Below, one piece after another: positions 7,880 to 17,027 of a DNA stretch of 64,000 nt. The notes under the pieces were generated by a model, which did not search any database, was not told the origin of the DNA, and was given only the letters and a program-made list of their open reading frames with translations. The stretch is from PALSA-505 sp036502085 (GTDB taxonomy: Bacteria; Actinomycetota; Actinomycetes; Streptosporangiales; Streptosporangiaceae), in assembly GCA_036502085.1 (NCBI GenBank), contig DASXZD010000057.1, positions 1 through 64,000 on the forward strand, read 5' to 3'. Position numbers and translations under genes: made by a program. Every line of letters begins with the position of its first letter. Position 1 is the stretch's first letter.

Positions 7880-8122
7880 ATGGGGGAGGTCAGGGGCATG
7901 CACGGGTCAGAATCAGAGGACTCAGAGGCCGTCGAGGCCGAAGCCGGGGTCGGGAAGAAGTCGGCGAAGAACTCCGCCAGTGAGCCTGAGGTCAAGCCTC
8001 AGGACGAGCCTGATGGCAGCTCGGAATCCGATTCGGATTCGGATTCGGCCATCAAGTGGAATGGTTCGCCTGACATCAATCCACCTAGTACCAATCAGCC
8101 TGACATCAAGTGGAACGGATAG
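7880..8122 (+). CDS. small acidic protein with two C-terminal IKWNG motifs
   Basis: An 80-residue protein that I do not recognise. It starts at ATG 7880 behind GGAGG (7866-7870); ATG 7898 is an alternative. The first 55 residues are Glu/Asp/Ser-rich and probably disordered, ending in a DSDSDSD run. The last 25 residues contain AIKWNG, a Pro/Asn/Ser spacer, and end exactly in DIKWNG. There are no Cys residues, no signal peptide and no membrane segment. It is the only gene immediately downstream of the AfsR-like regulator. By position it resembles AfsS, another small repeat-bearing protein. The leader-plus-repeated-core layout would also suit a RiPP precursor, but no maturase is present in the window. 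Function unknown. Confidence 0.65.
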   Translation: MGEVRGMHGSESEDSEAVEAEAGVGKKSAKNSASEPEVKPQDEPDGSSESDSDSDSAIKWNGSPDINPPSTNQPDIKWNG

Positions 8123-8674
8123 CCTGCGGCAAGTCCGGGTCAAGCCGGTCTACCGTGTGGCGCGCGTCCCTCCGAGCCGGAGAACGGCGCTTATTCCTAC
8201 GAAAAGAGTCGGCAAACGTGTCCGGCGGGATACGTCGACTCAGGTGCCGCGCGTTTCTTGATCGTTTCGACTTTTCATGCGCTGTGACCACGGAATCGGG
8301 GCAAATCACCCTCTTTTTTGGGCAGAGTGCGTGAAAAGTGCCTGGCTGTCTCACCAGGTAAGACGAAGATCCGGTTCCGTGGGCTGCCGCGGGGACAGCG
8401 CACCGCCGCCGGGTCGCGTGCAGCCTGCCACGGCCTGCCACCGCCGCGGGTCGCGCGGCCTGCCACGGCGGCCTGCGCGCCAGGTCGTCGCGGCCTGCCA
8501 CGGCGGCGTGACCCGCTGCGGTACTGGGGTTGAGTCGATCGGTTACGCGGTGGGGGGAGTCCTCGGCTAGACTGCGGAGGCTGTACGTGCGTCCCTGGTT
8601 CGGGTGCGTGAGTTGGCCGCCTGCGGGACGCGTCCACCGTTTCTGCATGAGACTGCATAAGAGGAGTTCCCGCC
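8123..8674. other. intergenic region upstream of rplY (552 bp)
   Basis: No convincing gene on either strand; the open frames here are biased by repeats. It contains a GCCTGCCAC repeat patch (8423-8507) and, nearer to rplY, TTACGC (about 8543) and TAGACT (8568-8573), a possible -35/-10 pair with a 19-bp spacer. An AAGAGGAG ribosome binding site precedes rplY. Confidence 0.5.
8423..8507. repeat. GCCTGCCAC interspersed repeats
   Basis: Four copies of GCCTGCCAC start near 8423, 8433, 8458 and 8493, most followed by GGC or CGCCG. Their combination with intervening GCGG/CCGC tracts can form several alternative hairpins. Role unknown. Confidence 0.5.
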
Positions 8675-9322
8675 GTGCCTGAGGTTCCTATTGCCGCGGA
8701 GCCGCGCAGCGAGTTTGGCAAGGGCTTTGCCCGCCGGACTCGTGTTGCCGGCAAGGTACCGGCGGTGCTCTACGGGCACGGCACCGACACCAGGCACATC
8801 ACGTTGCCTGGCCATGACCTGATGATGGCCCTGAAGACGCAGAACGCGCTGATCAGGCTCGAAGGGCTGCCGGACGGCTCCGAGCTGGCGCTGCCCAAGG
8901 CCGTCCAACGCGACCCGATCAGGGGCGACATCGAGCACGTCGACTTCATCCTGGTGCGGCGCGGCGAGAAGGTGACCGTCGAGGTTGCGGTCCGCGTGAG
9001 CGGCGAGGTGTTCCCCGGCGGGATGCTGGACCAGCAGCTCGTCCAGGTCCCGGTCGAGGCGGAGGCGACCAACATCCCGCAGGCGTTCGACGTCGACGTG
9101 ACCGGCCTGGAGATCGGCACTTCCGTGCACGCAGCCGATCTTGTGCTGCCCGAGGGGGTGTCGCTTGCCGCCGACCCTGAGGCGCTCGTGCTGCATGTGA
9201 TCGCGGCTCCGACCGCCGAGCAGATGGAAGCCGAGCTCGGCATCGCCGAGGCGGAGGCGCCCGTCGAGGTGCCGGAGTCTCCGCTGGCTGAGGGCGCGGC
9301 CGACGCCGGGGCCGGCGAGTAG
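8675..9322 (+). CDS. rplY: 50S ribosomal protein L25 (bL25), general stress protein CTC type
   Basis: A 215-residue bL25 of the long CTC form that binds 5S rRNA in the large subunit. The N-terminal L25 domain (about 5-95) shows SEFGKGFARRTRVAGKVPAVLYG, typical of the family, followed by the TL5-type beta domain (about 100-185) and an acidic Ala/Glu-rich tail. GTG at 8675 follows AAGAGGAG. It sits directly before pth, 47 bp away, as in other actinobacteria where rplY and pth are co-transcribed. Confidence 0.96.
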   Translation: MPEVPIAAEPRSEFGKGFARRTRVAGKVPAVLYGHGTDTRHITLPGHDLMMALKTQNALIRLEGLPDGSELALPKAVQRDPIRGDIEHVDFILVRRGEKVTVEVAVRVSGEVFPGGMLDQQLVQVPVEAEATNIPQAFDVDVTGLEIGTSVHAADLVLPEGVSLAADPEALVLHVIAAPTAEQMEAELGIAEAEAPVEVPESPLAEGAADAGAGE

Positions 9323-9369
9323 TCCGGCTGTTCCGGTTCGGCCGGCGCGCGAACCGCGTCGGGGACGGT

Positions 9370-9948
9370 ATGGACGACGAGCGCTGGCTCATCGTCGGGC
9401 TCGGCAACCCCGGGCCGGAGTACGCCGGCAACCGGCACAACGCCGGGCGCATGGTGGCCGAGTTGCTGGCGAAGCGGATGGGTGCCTCCTTCCGGCGGCA
9501 TAAGACCCGGTCCGACGTGGCCGAGGGCAGGCTGGCGAACGCACCCGTGACGCTGGCCGTGCCGAAGTCGTACATGAACCTTTCCGGCGGGCCGGTGGCG
9601 GCGCTGCGCGACTTCTACAAGGTCCCGCCCGGGCGGATCATCGTGATCCACGATGAGCTCGATGTCCCTTTCGGCGAGATCCGGCTCAAGCTCGGCGGGG
9701 GCCCGGGCGGGCACAACGGGCTGCGCTCGGTGAGTGCCGCGCTGGGCACCCCCGACTACCTGAGGGTCAGGCTCGGGATCGGGCGGCCGCCCGGGCGGAT
9801 GGACCCGGCCGCCTTCGTGCTCCGCGACTTTTCCGCCGCGGAGCGCAAGGAGCTGCCGCTGCTTCTTGAGCGGTGCGCGGACGCGGCGGAGACCTTGCTC
9901 CGTGACGGGCTCGCGGCGGCGCAGAACGCCTACCACGGACCCGTCTAG
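9370..9948 (+). CDS. pth: peptidyl-tRNA hydrolase
   Basis: A 192-residue cytosolic hydrolase that recycles peptidyl-tRNA. Diagnostic motifs are GLGNPGPEY (Asn about 13), NRHNAG with the catalytic His at about 23, KSYMNLSG, the Asp of HDELD (about 95), and GGGPGGHNGLRS. The length is normal. It is probably co-transcribed with rplY. Confidence 0.97.
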   Translation: MDDERWLIVGLGNPGPEYAGNRHNAGRMVAELLAKRMGASFRRHKTRSDVAEGRLANAPVTLAVPKSYMNLSGGPVAALRDFYKVPPGRIIVIHDELDVPFGEIRLKLGGGPGGHNGLRSVSAALGTPDYLRVRLGIGRPPGRMDPAAFVLRDFSAAERKELPLLLERCADAAETLLRDGLAAAQNAYHGPV

Positions 9949-10470
9949 CGGTGGTGTTATGTCACGTAGCGTAACGAATTAGGCGGTCGTTTGTGATCGC
10001 TTTTGCAGCATTTTCCGCTCGCGCGGCGGGCTTGCGGGCGAACACGCTCCGCAACCACGGCGGTGCTCGATGGCGGGGCAGCGCGAGGCTTTGTGAGGGT
10101 GGCACAAGTCGGCTGTCAACCCCAGTGCTGTCCGGTTCGAGCCCGGCCCCCCAGCGACGGCATATCCGCCGGCCGCGACGCCCACCGCAACCCCTGCGCA
10201 GGCTAAGAGTCCGCAGGTCCGGGAGGTGCCGCGAAGTTTTATTTCCGATAATTCTGATCGGATTACCATTTTTGTACGTTTACGGGAAAGTAGTCCGTTT
10301 CTAACTTTTCATGACAACCGACCGCTATTGTTAGGCGTCAGACCCGTAGGAGCTAAACCGGAAGATTCACAGCTTCCGTCCGCACGGATGCGGAACGTGT
10401 TGGGGTGAACACGGCGGCTCTCTCCCTTACGGGATCACCGGCGGCCTGGGTCGGATGGAGGGGTAGGGAC
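9949..10470. other. intergenic region before the sugar transferase (522 bp)
   Basis: No gene supported. The segment 10230-10350 is markedly AT-rich for this genome and probably holds the promoter of the polysaccharide locus. A minus-strand frame (9979-10269) has a hydrophobic stretch but no ribosome binding site. The first codons of the open frame that enters the sugar transferase (from GTG 10405) also lie here. Confidence 0.5.
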
Positions 10471-11940
10471 GTGCGTGAGCGTCTGGCCGTGAGGCCTAGC
10501 GGGCACATCGGCATAGCGGTTGGCGAGCGAGCTGCGCCAGGCGTCATCGGCTGGACCGGGCGGTATCTCCGTCAGGCAATGATCATTGACGGTACTGCGG
10601 CGCTGCTGGCGGGTGTGCTGGCTCTGCAGGGCCGGCTGGGCGGCCACGGCGCGGTGCCGACGATCTACGTCGCGCTGACCGTGGTGCTGCCGGTCGTGTG
10701 GGTCGGCTGCATGGCGCTGGCCCGCGGCTACGAGGCCAGGGTCATCGGGGCCGGCGCGGACGAGTTCCGGCGGGTGATCAACGCGGGCATTGCGCTGACC
10801 GCCGCGATCGCGATCGTCTCGTACGCCACGACCGCGCAGCTGTCGCGGGGCTACGTGGTGATCGCGATGCCCTCGGTGGTCGCCTTCAACCTGGTGGCGA
10901 GGTACTGGCTGCGCAAGCGTCTGCACCGGGTGCGCGCGCTCGGCGGCTGCATGCGGCGCGCGGTTGCGGTCGGTCACCAGAAGGACGTCGAGGCGCTGAT
11001 CAACGAGCTGCGCCGGGAGCCCTACCACGGGCTGTCGGTGGTTGGCGTGTGCCTGGCCGGGAACGGCGAGTCCGACGCCAGCCTGCAGGGCGTGCCGGTG
11101 CACGGCGGCCTGGCCGACGTGATGTCGGCCGTGCGCCAGTCGGACGCCGACACCGTGGCCGTGCTGGCCTGCCCCGAGATGAACGGGGTGGAGCTGCGCA
11201 CGCTGGCCTGGGAGCTGGAGAAGACCGACACCGACCTGTGCCTGGCCCCCGCGCTGCTCGATGTGGCCGGGCCGCGCACCAGCATCAGGTCGGCGGCCGG
11301 GCTGCCGCTGCTGTACATGGACCACCCCGACCTGACCGGTGCCCGGCAGGCGGTCAAGAGCATGTTCGACCGGTTCGCTGCCGCGTCCGCGCTGCTGCTG
11401 CTGTCGCCGCTGTTCTTCGCGATCGCGATGGCGGTCAAGCTCGGCGACCGCGGCCCGGTCTTCTTCCGCCAGGTGCGGGTAGGCCGCAACGGCCGCCCGT
11501 TCCACGTGTTCAAGTTCCGCACGATGGTGGTGGACGCCGAGCAGCAGAAAGCCGTGCTTGAGGAGCAGAACGAGTCCGACGGCCTGCTGTTCAAGATCAA
11601 GGACGACCCGAGGATCACCAAGGCGGGCACCATGCTGCGCCGCTACTCCCTGGACGAGCTGCCGCAGCTGATCAACGTGCTGGTCGGCCAGATGTCGCTG
11701 GTCGGGCCCCGCCCGGCGCTGCCCGAGGAGGTGTCGCAGTACGGAAACTTCGTGCGGCGCAGGCTCGCGGTGCGGCCGGGCATCACCGGCCTGTGGCAGG
11801 TCAGCGGCCGGTCGGACCTCCCGTGGGACGAGGCGGTTCGGCTGGACCTGCGGTATGTGGAAAACTGGTCCTTCGCCCTTGACCTCCAGATCCTCTGGAA
11901 GACTTGGTCCGCGGTGACCCACGGCGACGGTGCTTACTGA
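10471..11940 (+). CDS. polyprenyl-phosphate sugar-1-phosphate transferase (WbaP/CpsE-like, EPS initiation)
   Basis: An integral membrane enzyme that transfers a sugar 1-phosphate to undecaprenyl phosphate and so starts a polysaccharide repeat unit. 489 residues from GTG 10471, which has GGAGGGG at proper spacing; GTG 10405 is an in-frame alternative with a poor site. The N-terminus has four or five membrane segments and a Rossmann-like CoA-binding region. After a further membrane segment the bacterial sugar transferase domain follows: KFRTM, LRRYSLDELPQLINVL, GPRPALPEEV and RPGITGLWQVSGRS. It is immediately followed by cysQ-cysD-cysN, which links glycan initiation with sulfate activation. The sugar is not predictable. 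Confidence 0.94.
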   Translation: MRERLAVRPSGHIGIAVGERAAPGVIGWTGRYLRQAMIIDGTAALLAGVLALQGRLGGHGAVPTIYVALTVVLPVVWVGCMALARGYEARVIGAGADEFRRVINAGIALTAAIAIVSYATTAQLSRGYVVIAMPSVVAFNLVARYWLRKRLHRVRALGGCMRRAVAVGHQKDVEALINELRREPYHGLSVVGVCLAGNGESDASLQGVPVHGGLADVMSAVRQSDADTVAVLACPEMNGVELRTLAWELEKTDTDLCLAPALLDVAGPRTSIRSAAGLPLLYMDHPDLTGARQAVKSMFDRFAAASALLLLSPLFFAIAMAVKLGDRGPVFFRQVRVGRNGRPFHVFKFRTMVVDAEQQKAVLEEQNESDGLLFKIKDDPRITKAGTMLRRYSLDELPQLINVLVGQMSLVGPRPALPEEVSQYGNFVRRRLAVRPGITGLWQVSGRSDLPWDEAVRLDLRYVENWSFALDLQILWKTWSAVTHGDGAY

Positions 11941-12060
11941 CACCTCGTCAGAGGGTGCGGGGCGGGCGGACGCTGCTCGCCGGTCTGCGACCGGCTTCGC
12001 CGCGGCCCGCAGTGTTAGCCCGGGGATAGCCCCCGGATCCCCGGGGAGGGACCACTAACG

Positions 12061-12816
12061 ATGACCACCGATGACCACCGCCTGGCCCGCGACCTCGCGG
12101 CCCAGGCCGGTGAGCGGCTGCTTGCCCTGCGGGCGGGCGGCGGCGATCCGACCAGCCTGCGCGCGGCCGGAGACCGGCTGGCGCACGAGTACCTGATGGC
12201 CGAGCTCGGCCGGCTGCGCCCCGACGACGCGATCCTGTCCGAGGAGGGCAGGGACGACGAGGCGAGACTGTCGTCGGATCGCGCCTGGATCGTGGACCCG
12301 CTGGACGGGACCAGGGAGTTTGGCGAGGTCGGGCGCACGGACTGGGCGGTTCACGTCGCGCTCTGGGAGCGCGGCGAGCTGACCGCTGGCGCGGTCGCGC
12401 TGCCCGCGCAGGAGAAGACTCTGAGCACCGCCGATCCGCTGCCGTCGCCTGCCGCCGAGCAGAACGGTGACGGCGGCAGGCTGCGCATCGTGATCAGCCG
12501 CAGCAGGCCGCCGGAGTTCATCGCGCGGCTCGCCGAGCTGACCTCGGCCGACCTGATCCCGCTCGGCTCGGCAGGCGCCAAGGTCGCGGCCGTGGTGCGC
12601 GGCGAGTTCGACGCCTACGTGCACGCGGGCGGCCAGTACGAATGGGACTCGGCCGCCCCGGTGGCGGTAGCCCGTGCGTCCGGTTTGCACGCGTCTCGCA
12701 TCGACGGAAGCGAGCTCACGTACAATCAGGCCCACCCCTGGATGCCGGATATCCTGGTCTGCCGGTCAGAGCTGTCCGGAATGCTGCTGGACGCGATCGA
12801 CTCGGCCGGCCGCTAG
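12061..12816 (+). CDS. cysQ: 3'(2'),5'-bisphosphate nucleotidase CysQ (inositol monophosphatase family)
   Basis: Hydrolyses PAP, the by-product of sulfotransferases and PAPS reductase, to AMP, relieving product inhibition. 251 residues with the family metal sites: SEEGRDD (Glu about 61-62), VDPLDGTREF (about 78-87) and EWDSAAP (about 195). The small size and isolated domain fit CysQ better than an inositol phosphatase, and its position directly before cysD and cysN supports this. It begins 120 bp after the sugar transferase with a GGGGAGGG site. Confidence 0.88.
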   Translation: MTTDDHRLARDLAAQAGERLLALRAGGGDPTSLRAAGDRLAHEYLMAELGRLRPDDAILSEEGRDDEARLSSDRAWIVDPLDGTREFGEVGRTDWAVHVALWERGELTAGAVALPAQEKTLSTADPLPSPAAEQNGDGGRLRIVISRSRPPEFIARLAELTSADLIPLGSAGAKVAAVVRGEFDAYVHAGGQYEWDSAAPVAVARASGLHASRIDGSELTYNQAHPWMPDILVCRSELSGMLLDAIDSAGR

Positions 12817-12884
12817 GAACACCGCACCTCCCCGCTTGCACGATGACCCTGCCGCCAGACAACCAAGACACGGAGCATTCCCGG

Positions 12885-13805
12885 ATGGTCACGATGCGCC
12901 CTGACTACCTCCTCTCGCAGCTTGACGTGCTTGAGGCCGAGTCGATTCACGTGATGCGCGAGGTCGCCTCGGAGTTCGAGCGGCCGGTGCTGCTGTTCTC
13001 CGGCGGCAAGGACTCGATCGTCATGCTTGCCCTCGCGGAGCGCGCCTTTGCCCCCGCGCACATCCCGTTCCCGGTGATGCACATCGACACCGGGCACAAC
13101 TTCCCTGAGGTCATCAACTTCAGGGACCGGCGGGTGGCCGAGGCCGGTGCCCGGCTGATTGTCGCGTCCGTGCAGGAGTCCATCGACTCGGGCCGGGTGG
13201 CCGAGGAGACCGGCCGCTGGGCCAGCAGGAACCGGCTGCAGATCACCACGCTGCTGGACGCGATCACGGGCCATCGCTTCGACGCGGTGTTCGGCGGGGC
13301 GCGGCGCGACGAGGAGAAGGCGCGGGCCAAGGAGCGGGTCTTCTCATTCCGCGACGAATTCGGCCAGTGGGATCCCAAGAATCAGCGGCCAGAGCTGTGG
13401 AATCTCTATAACACGAGGATTAACCGGGAAGAGCACCTGCGGGTGTTCCCGATTTCCAACTGGACCGAGCTCGACATCTGGGATTACATCGCCCGGGAGA
13501 ACCTTGAGATACCGTCCATCTATTTCGCCCACACGCGGCAGGTCTTCGAGCGCGACGGCATCCTTCTCTCCGACGGGCCGTTCATGAACCGGGGAGATGA
13601 CGAGCCGATCTTCGAGGCCAGCGTCCGGTACCGCACCGTGGGCGACATGACGTGCACCGGCGCGGTCGCCTCCACGGCGTCTACCGTGGCGGAGGTCATC
13701 ACCGAGGTGGCCGCGACCAGGGTGACGGAGCGTGGCCAAACGCGCGCCGACGACCGGGCCAGCGAAGCCGCCATGGAAGACCGGAAGCGAGAAGGCTACT
13801 TCTAG
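12885..13805 (+). CDS. cysD: sulfate adenylyltransferase subunit 2 (CysD)
   Basis: Small subunit of ATP sulfurylase, forming APS from sulfate and ATP with the GTPase CysN. 306 residues. The PP-loop SGGKDS lies at about 39-44, followed by HIDTGHNFPE, FGGARRDEEKARAKERVFS and the CysD signature WDPKNQRPELWNLYN. I chose ATG 12885 (MVTMRPDYLL) because GGAG precedes it by 9 bp; ATG 12843 is possible. The C-terminal RYRTVGDMTCTGAV segment is intact. Confidence 0.96.
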   Translation: MVTMRPDYLLSQLDVLEAESIHVMREVASEFERPVLLFSGGKDSIVMLALAERAFAPAHIPFPVMHIDTGHNFPEVINFRDRRVAEAGARLIVASVQESIDSGRVAEETGRWASRNRLQITTLLDAITGHRFDAVFGGARRDEEKARAKERVFSFRDEFGQWDPKNQRPELWNLYNTRINREEHLRVFPISNWTELDIWDYIARENLEIPSIYFAHTRQVFERDGILLSDGPFMNRGDDEPIFEASVRYRTVGDMTCTGAVASTASTVAEVITEVAATRVTERGQTRADDRASEAAMEDRKREGYF

Positions 13806-14081
13806 CCCGCGACCGGCCCGGGGCTCGTTAGTGACTCTGCGTAGCGGGCTCCGTCGCGCTGGTGCGGCTCCGTCCCGCTTGTACCGAACGGTAGCGACAG
13901 GAACTAGCCGAGCACGTAAAGTAGACGGTAGCGCTTCGTGCCGCCTAGCGGGATGGGGCCGGTCACGGGCCCCCCAGGCGCGGCGCGTACCTGCTGCGCC
14001 CGTGAAAGCGGGCCTGCGGATGTGACCTGCCGTAGCGCTGTGCAGTTGATATCACGTCACGATGATGGGGTTCCAGGCCAT

Positions 14082-15344
14082 ATGGACATTCTGCGGTTCG
14101 CCACGGCAGGTTCTGTTGATGACGGCAAGAGCACGCTGATCGGGCGGTTGCTCTTCGACTCGAAGTCGATCTTCGAGGATCAGCTGGCCTCGGTAGAAAG
14201 GACGAGCCGCGATCGCGGCGAGAACTACACCAACCTTGCCCTGCTGACCGACGGGCTGCGGGCCGAGCGCGAGCAGGGCATCACCATCGACGTGGCGTAC
14301 CGCTACTTCGCCACCCCCAAGCGCAAGTTCATCATTGCCGACACTCCCGGCCATATTCAGTACACGCGGAACATGGTCACCGGAGCGTCAACGGCCGACC
14401 TGGCCATCGTCCTGGTGGATGCGCGCAACGGGCTGACCGAGCAGAGCCGGCGGCACGCCTTCCTGGCCACGCTGCTGCGGGTGCCCCACCTGGTGCTCGC
14501 GGTCAACAAGATGGACCTGGTCGACTACAAGGCCGACGCCTTCGAGCGGATTGTCGATGAGTTCAGCGCGTTCGCGACCAAGCTGGAGATCGGCGACCTG
14601 ACCTTCATTCCCATCTCGGCGCTGCACGGCGACAACGTGGTGGACCGGTCACCGAACATGCCCTGGCACGACGGGACGTCCCTGCTGCATCACCTCGAGC
14701 GCGTGCACATCGCGTCCGACCGCAACCTGATCGACGTCAGGTTCCCCGTCCAGTACGTGATCCGCCCGCATCAGGCCACCGACAAGGCCCTGCACGACTA
14801 CCGCGGGTACGCGGGCCAGGTGGCCGGCGGCGTGCTCAAGCAGGGCGATGAGGTGATGCACCTGCCGTCCGGGCTGACCACGACGGTGGAGCGCATCGAC
14901 ACCGCGGCTGGCCCGGTCGACGAGGCGTACCCGCCGATGTCGGTGACCCTGGTGCTGGCCGACGACCTTGACATCTCGCGCGGGGACATGATCTGCCGTC
15001 CGCACAACCAGCCGTCCGCATCGCAGGACATCGAGGCGATGGTGTGCTGGATGAGCGACGGGCGGGCGCTGACCAAGGGCAGCCGGCTCGTCGTCAAGCA
15101 CACCACCAGGACGGTCAAGGCGGTCGTGCGTGATCTCCAGTACCGGCTGGACGTGAATACGCTGCACCGGGACGAGAACGCGGAGCGGCTGGGGCTGAAC
15201 GACATCGGCCGGATAAGCCTGCGCACCACGCTGCCGATCTTCCACGACCCGTACGGGCGTAACCGGCAGACCGGCGGCCTGATCCTGATCGACGAGGTGA
15301 CCAACGCCACCGTCGGGGCCGGCATGATCACCGAGTCGCACTGA
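14082..15344 (+). CDS. cysN: sulfate adenylyltransferase subunit 1, GTPase CysN (no CysC domain)
   Basis: Large, EF-Tu-like GTPase subunit of ATP sulfurylase. 420 residues: G1 GSVDDGKST (about 10-18), switch DTPGHIQYTRNM, and NKMDLVD, then beta-barrel domains II and III. Many actinobacterial CysN proteins are fused to an APS kinase (CysNC); this one ends after the barrels, so PAPS formation needs a CysC elsewhere. ATG 14082 is the canonical start (MDILRFATAGSVDDGKST). A 276-bp gap separates it from cysD, unusual for this pair, and that gap may carry its own promoter. Confidence 0.95.
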   Translation: MDILRFATAGSVDDGKSTLIGRLLFDSKSIFEDQLASVERTSRDRGENYTNLALLTDGLRAEREQGITIDVAYRYFATPKRKFIIADTPGHIQYTRNMVTGASTADLAIVLVDARNGLTEQSRRHAFLATLLRVPHLVLAVNKMDLVDYKADAFERIVDEFSAFATKLEIGDLTFIPISALHGDNVVDRSPNMPWHDGTSLLHHLERVHIASDRNLIDVRFPVQYVIRPHQATDKALHDYRGYAGQVAGGVLKQGDEVMHLPSGLTTTVERIDTAAGPVDEAYPPMSVTLVLADDLDISRGDMICRPHNQPSASQDIEAMVCWMSDGRALTKGSRLVVKHTTRTVKAVVRDLQYRLDVNTLHRDENAERLGLNDIGRISLRTTLPIFHDPYGRNRQTGGLILIDEVTNATVGAGMITESH

Positions 15345-15655
15345 CCAGGCCAGACGTCCCAGACGTCCCAGACGCGCTTCCGCAGTGCTCAAGACGGCCA
15401 GGACGTGTTGTCGTCGTCGGCCGTCGCCGCTTGCCTAGTTACGCCCTGCTTGTCTAACTACACCCTGTGACACTCTGCTGGTCAGAAGCGAAAATTTCTG
15501 GATTTGTCCATTGGTTTCACGCGGCGGCCCGGTGAGTCGTAAACTTTGACCCGCCCAAGGCCTGGTGGGCATGAACTCCCCCCGCGCGGCGCGCTCTGCG
15601 TGGCCCGGCGGGGTCCGGATCAGGCAATCGCAGGCAGACATCGTATGGAGGCGTA
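15345..15655. other. intergenic region before the propeller genes (311 bp)
   Basis: No gene seen. Near cysN there is a short CAGACGTCC tandem (about 15352-15374). At 15435-15448 and 15454-15467 a 14-bp imperfect direct repeat occurs (CTAGTTACGCCCTG and CTAACTACACCCTG, 19-bp period), a possible activator site. The following AT-rich stretch (15485-15555) is the probable promoter of the first propeller gene. Confidence 0.45.
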
Positions 15656-16996
15656 ATGCGTCGACCCGGTCACTGGCAGTTGCGGAGCACGCTGGGGGTA
15701 TTTACCGGGGCACTCGTTCTGAGCGCGTCAGGGATCGCCGTCACGGCAACGGCCGCGCAGGCGAGTACCGGCCCCGTATCGGCCACGCCGGTCAGCGGCA
15801 CCCCGCAGCTGGCGCCGACCGGCAGCACCGAGCAGATTACTCAGCTGGTGCAGTGCGGCGGCACGATGTACGCGGTCGGCAGCTTCACCTCGATCAGCCA
15901 GGGCGGCACGACCTACACGCGCAACAACGCGTTCAGCTTCAGCGCGACCTCGCCTTACGCCGTCACGTCCTGGAACCCCAACGTGAACGGCCGGGTGAAC
16001 ACCATCGCGTTCAGCGGCAGCAACTGTTCGCAGGCCTACCTGGGGGGGAAGTTCACCTCGGTCGACGGCACGTCGGTGCAGAACCTCGCCGAGGTCAGCA
16101 CCTCGACCGGCGCGGTCAACCAGGCCTTCGGGCACAACGCCAATGGCCAGGTCAACACCATGCTGGTGACCGGCAGCCACGTGCTGACCGGCGGCTTCTT
16201 CACCTCGATCAACGGGACGGCGCGCAACTACTACTCGAGCCTGAACGTCGTGACCGGCAGGGACGACGGCTACCTGTGGCTGGGCCTCGGGGGCAATTAC
16301 CAGTACTCCGGCGTGGTGCCCAACAGCACCAACATCGCCAGCCAGCAGCTCAGCCACGCCGGGCGCAGGCTCCTGGTCGAAGGTGACTTCACCTCGGCCG
16401 GCGGTCGCCCCCACCAGCAGATTTTCATGCTGTACCTGGGCAGCCCGCGGGCCACGGTGACCGGCTGGAACCCGACGGTGTTCAACACGCACTGCGTCAC
16501 CAAGCACCCGTTCTACGTGAAGGCCGCGGCCTGGTCGCCGACAGACAACACCGTCTACACCGCCACGACCGGCGATCACACTTACCTGTGGAACGGCACG
16601 TTCCCGCAGACCACACCCTGTGACACGGTGGCGGCGTTCCCGGCCACCCAGGAGTCGGTGATCCGGGAGTGGACGAACTACGCCGGCTGTGACTCGCTCT
16701 TCTCCGTTGCCGCCGACACGAGCACCGTCTATGCCGGCGGGCACGAGCGCTGGGCGAACAACGCCAGCGGCTGCAACAACGCCGGGCCCGGCGCGATCTC
16801 GGCCCCCGGCATGGGCGGGTTCTCGCCGACCAGCGGGGCGCTGACCTTCAACCCGACCCGCGCTCGCGGGCTCGGCGCCGATGACATGATGCTGACCACC
16901 GCGGGACTATGGATCGCGAGCGACAACCTCGGCGGCGCGAACACCTGCGGCGGGGTCAGCGGCCACGCGGGAATCTGCTTCCTGCCCTACTCCTGA
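15656..16996 (+). CDS. secreted beta-propeller protein, paralogue 1
   Basis: A 446-residue exported protein of unknown function. The signal peptide ends about ATAAQA-ST. The mature chain starts with a motif shared by its two neighbours (STEQITQLVQCGGTMYAVGSFT) and then has repeated blades with GG-[KFN]-F-[TS]-S-[VI]-x-G strands, resembling delta-60/WD-like propeller repeats. About eight Cys residues are conserved among the paralogues, consistent with disulfides outside the cell. It contains the GGHERW motif (about 362) and ends GICFLPYS. GGAGG stands 4 bp before ATG. It is followed by a perfect terminator hairpin. A structural or glycan-binding role at the cell surface is inference from context. 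Confidence 0.8.
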   Translation: MRRPGHWQLRSTLGVFTGALVLSASGIAVTATAAQASTGPVSATPVSGTPQLAPTGSTEQITQLVQCGGTMYAVGSFTSISQGGTTYTRNNAFSFSATSPYAVTSWNPNVNGRVNTIAFSGSNCSQAYLGGKFTSVDGTSVQNLAEVSTSTGAVNQAFGHNANGQVNTMLVTGSHVLTGGFFTSINGTARNYYSSLNVVTGRDDGYLWLGLGGNYQYSGVVPNSTNIASQQLSHAGRRLLVEGDFTSAGGRPHQQIFMLYLGSPRATVTGWNPTVFNTHCVTKHPFYVKAAAWSPTDNTVYTATTGDHTYLWNGTFPQTTPCDTVAAFPATQESVIREWTNYAGCDSLFSVAADTSTVYAGGHERWANNASGCNNAGPGAISAPGMGGFSPTSGALTFNPTRARGLGADDMMLTTAGLWIASDNLGGANTCGGVSGHAGICFLPYS

Positions 16997-17027
16997 CCGG
17001 TCGGCGGACCAGGTCAATAGGTAGCTG

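Noticed and set aside
9979..10269. 96-codon minus-strand frame with a hydrophobic segment upstream of the sugar transferase
   Set aside because: No ribosome binding site, no recognisable motif and a composition like frame shadows; not enough for a gene call.
15565..16386. Open frame ahead of and overlapping propeller paralogue 1
   Set aside because: Gln/Arg/Gly-rich shadow with no domain; the secreted propeller frame has signal peptide and conserved motifs.
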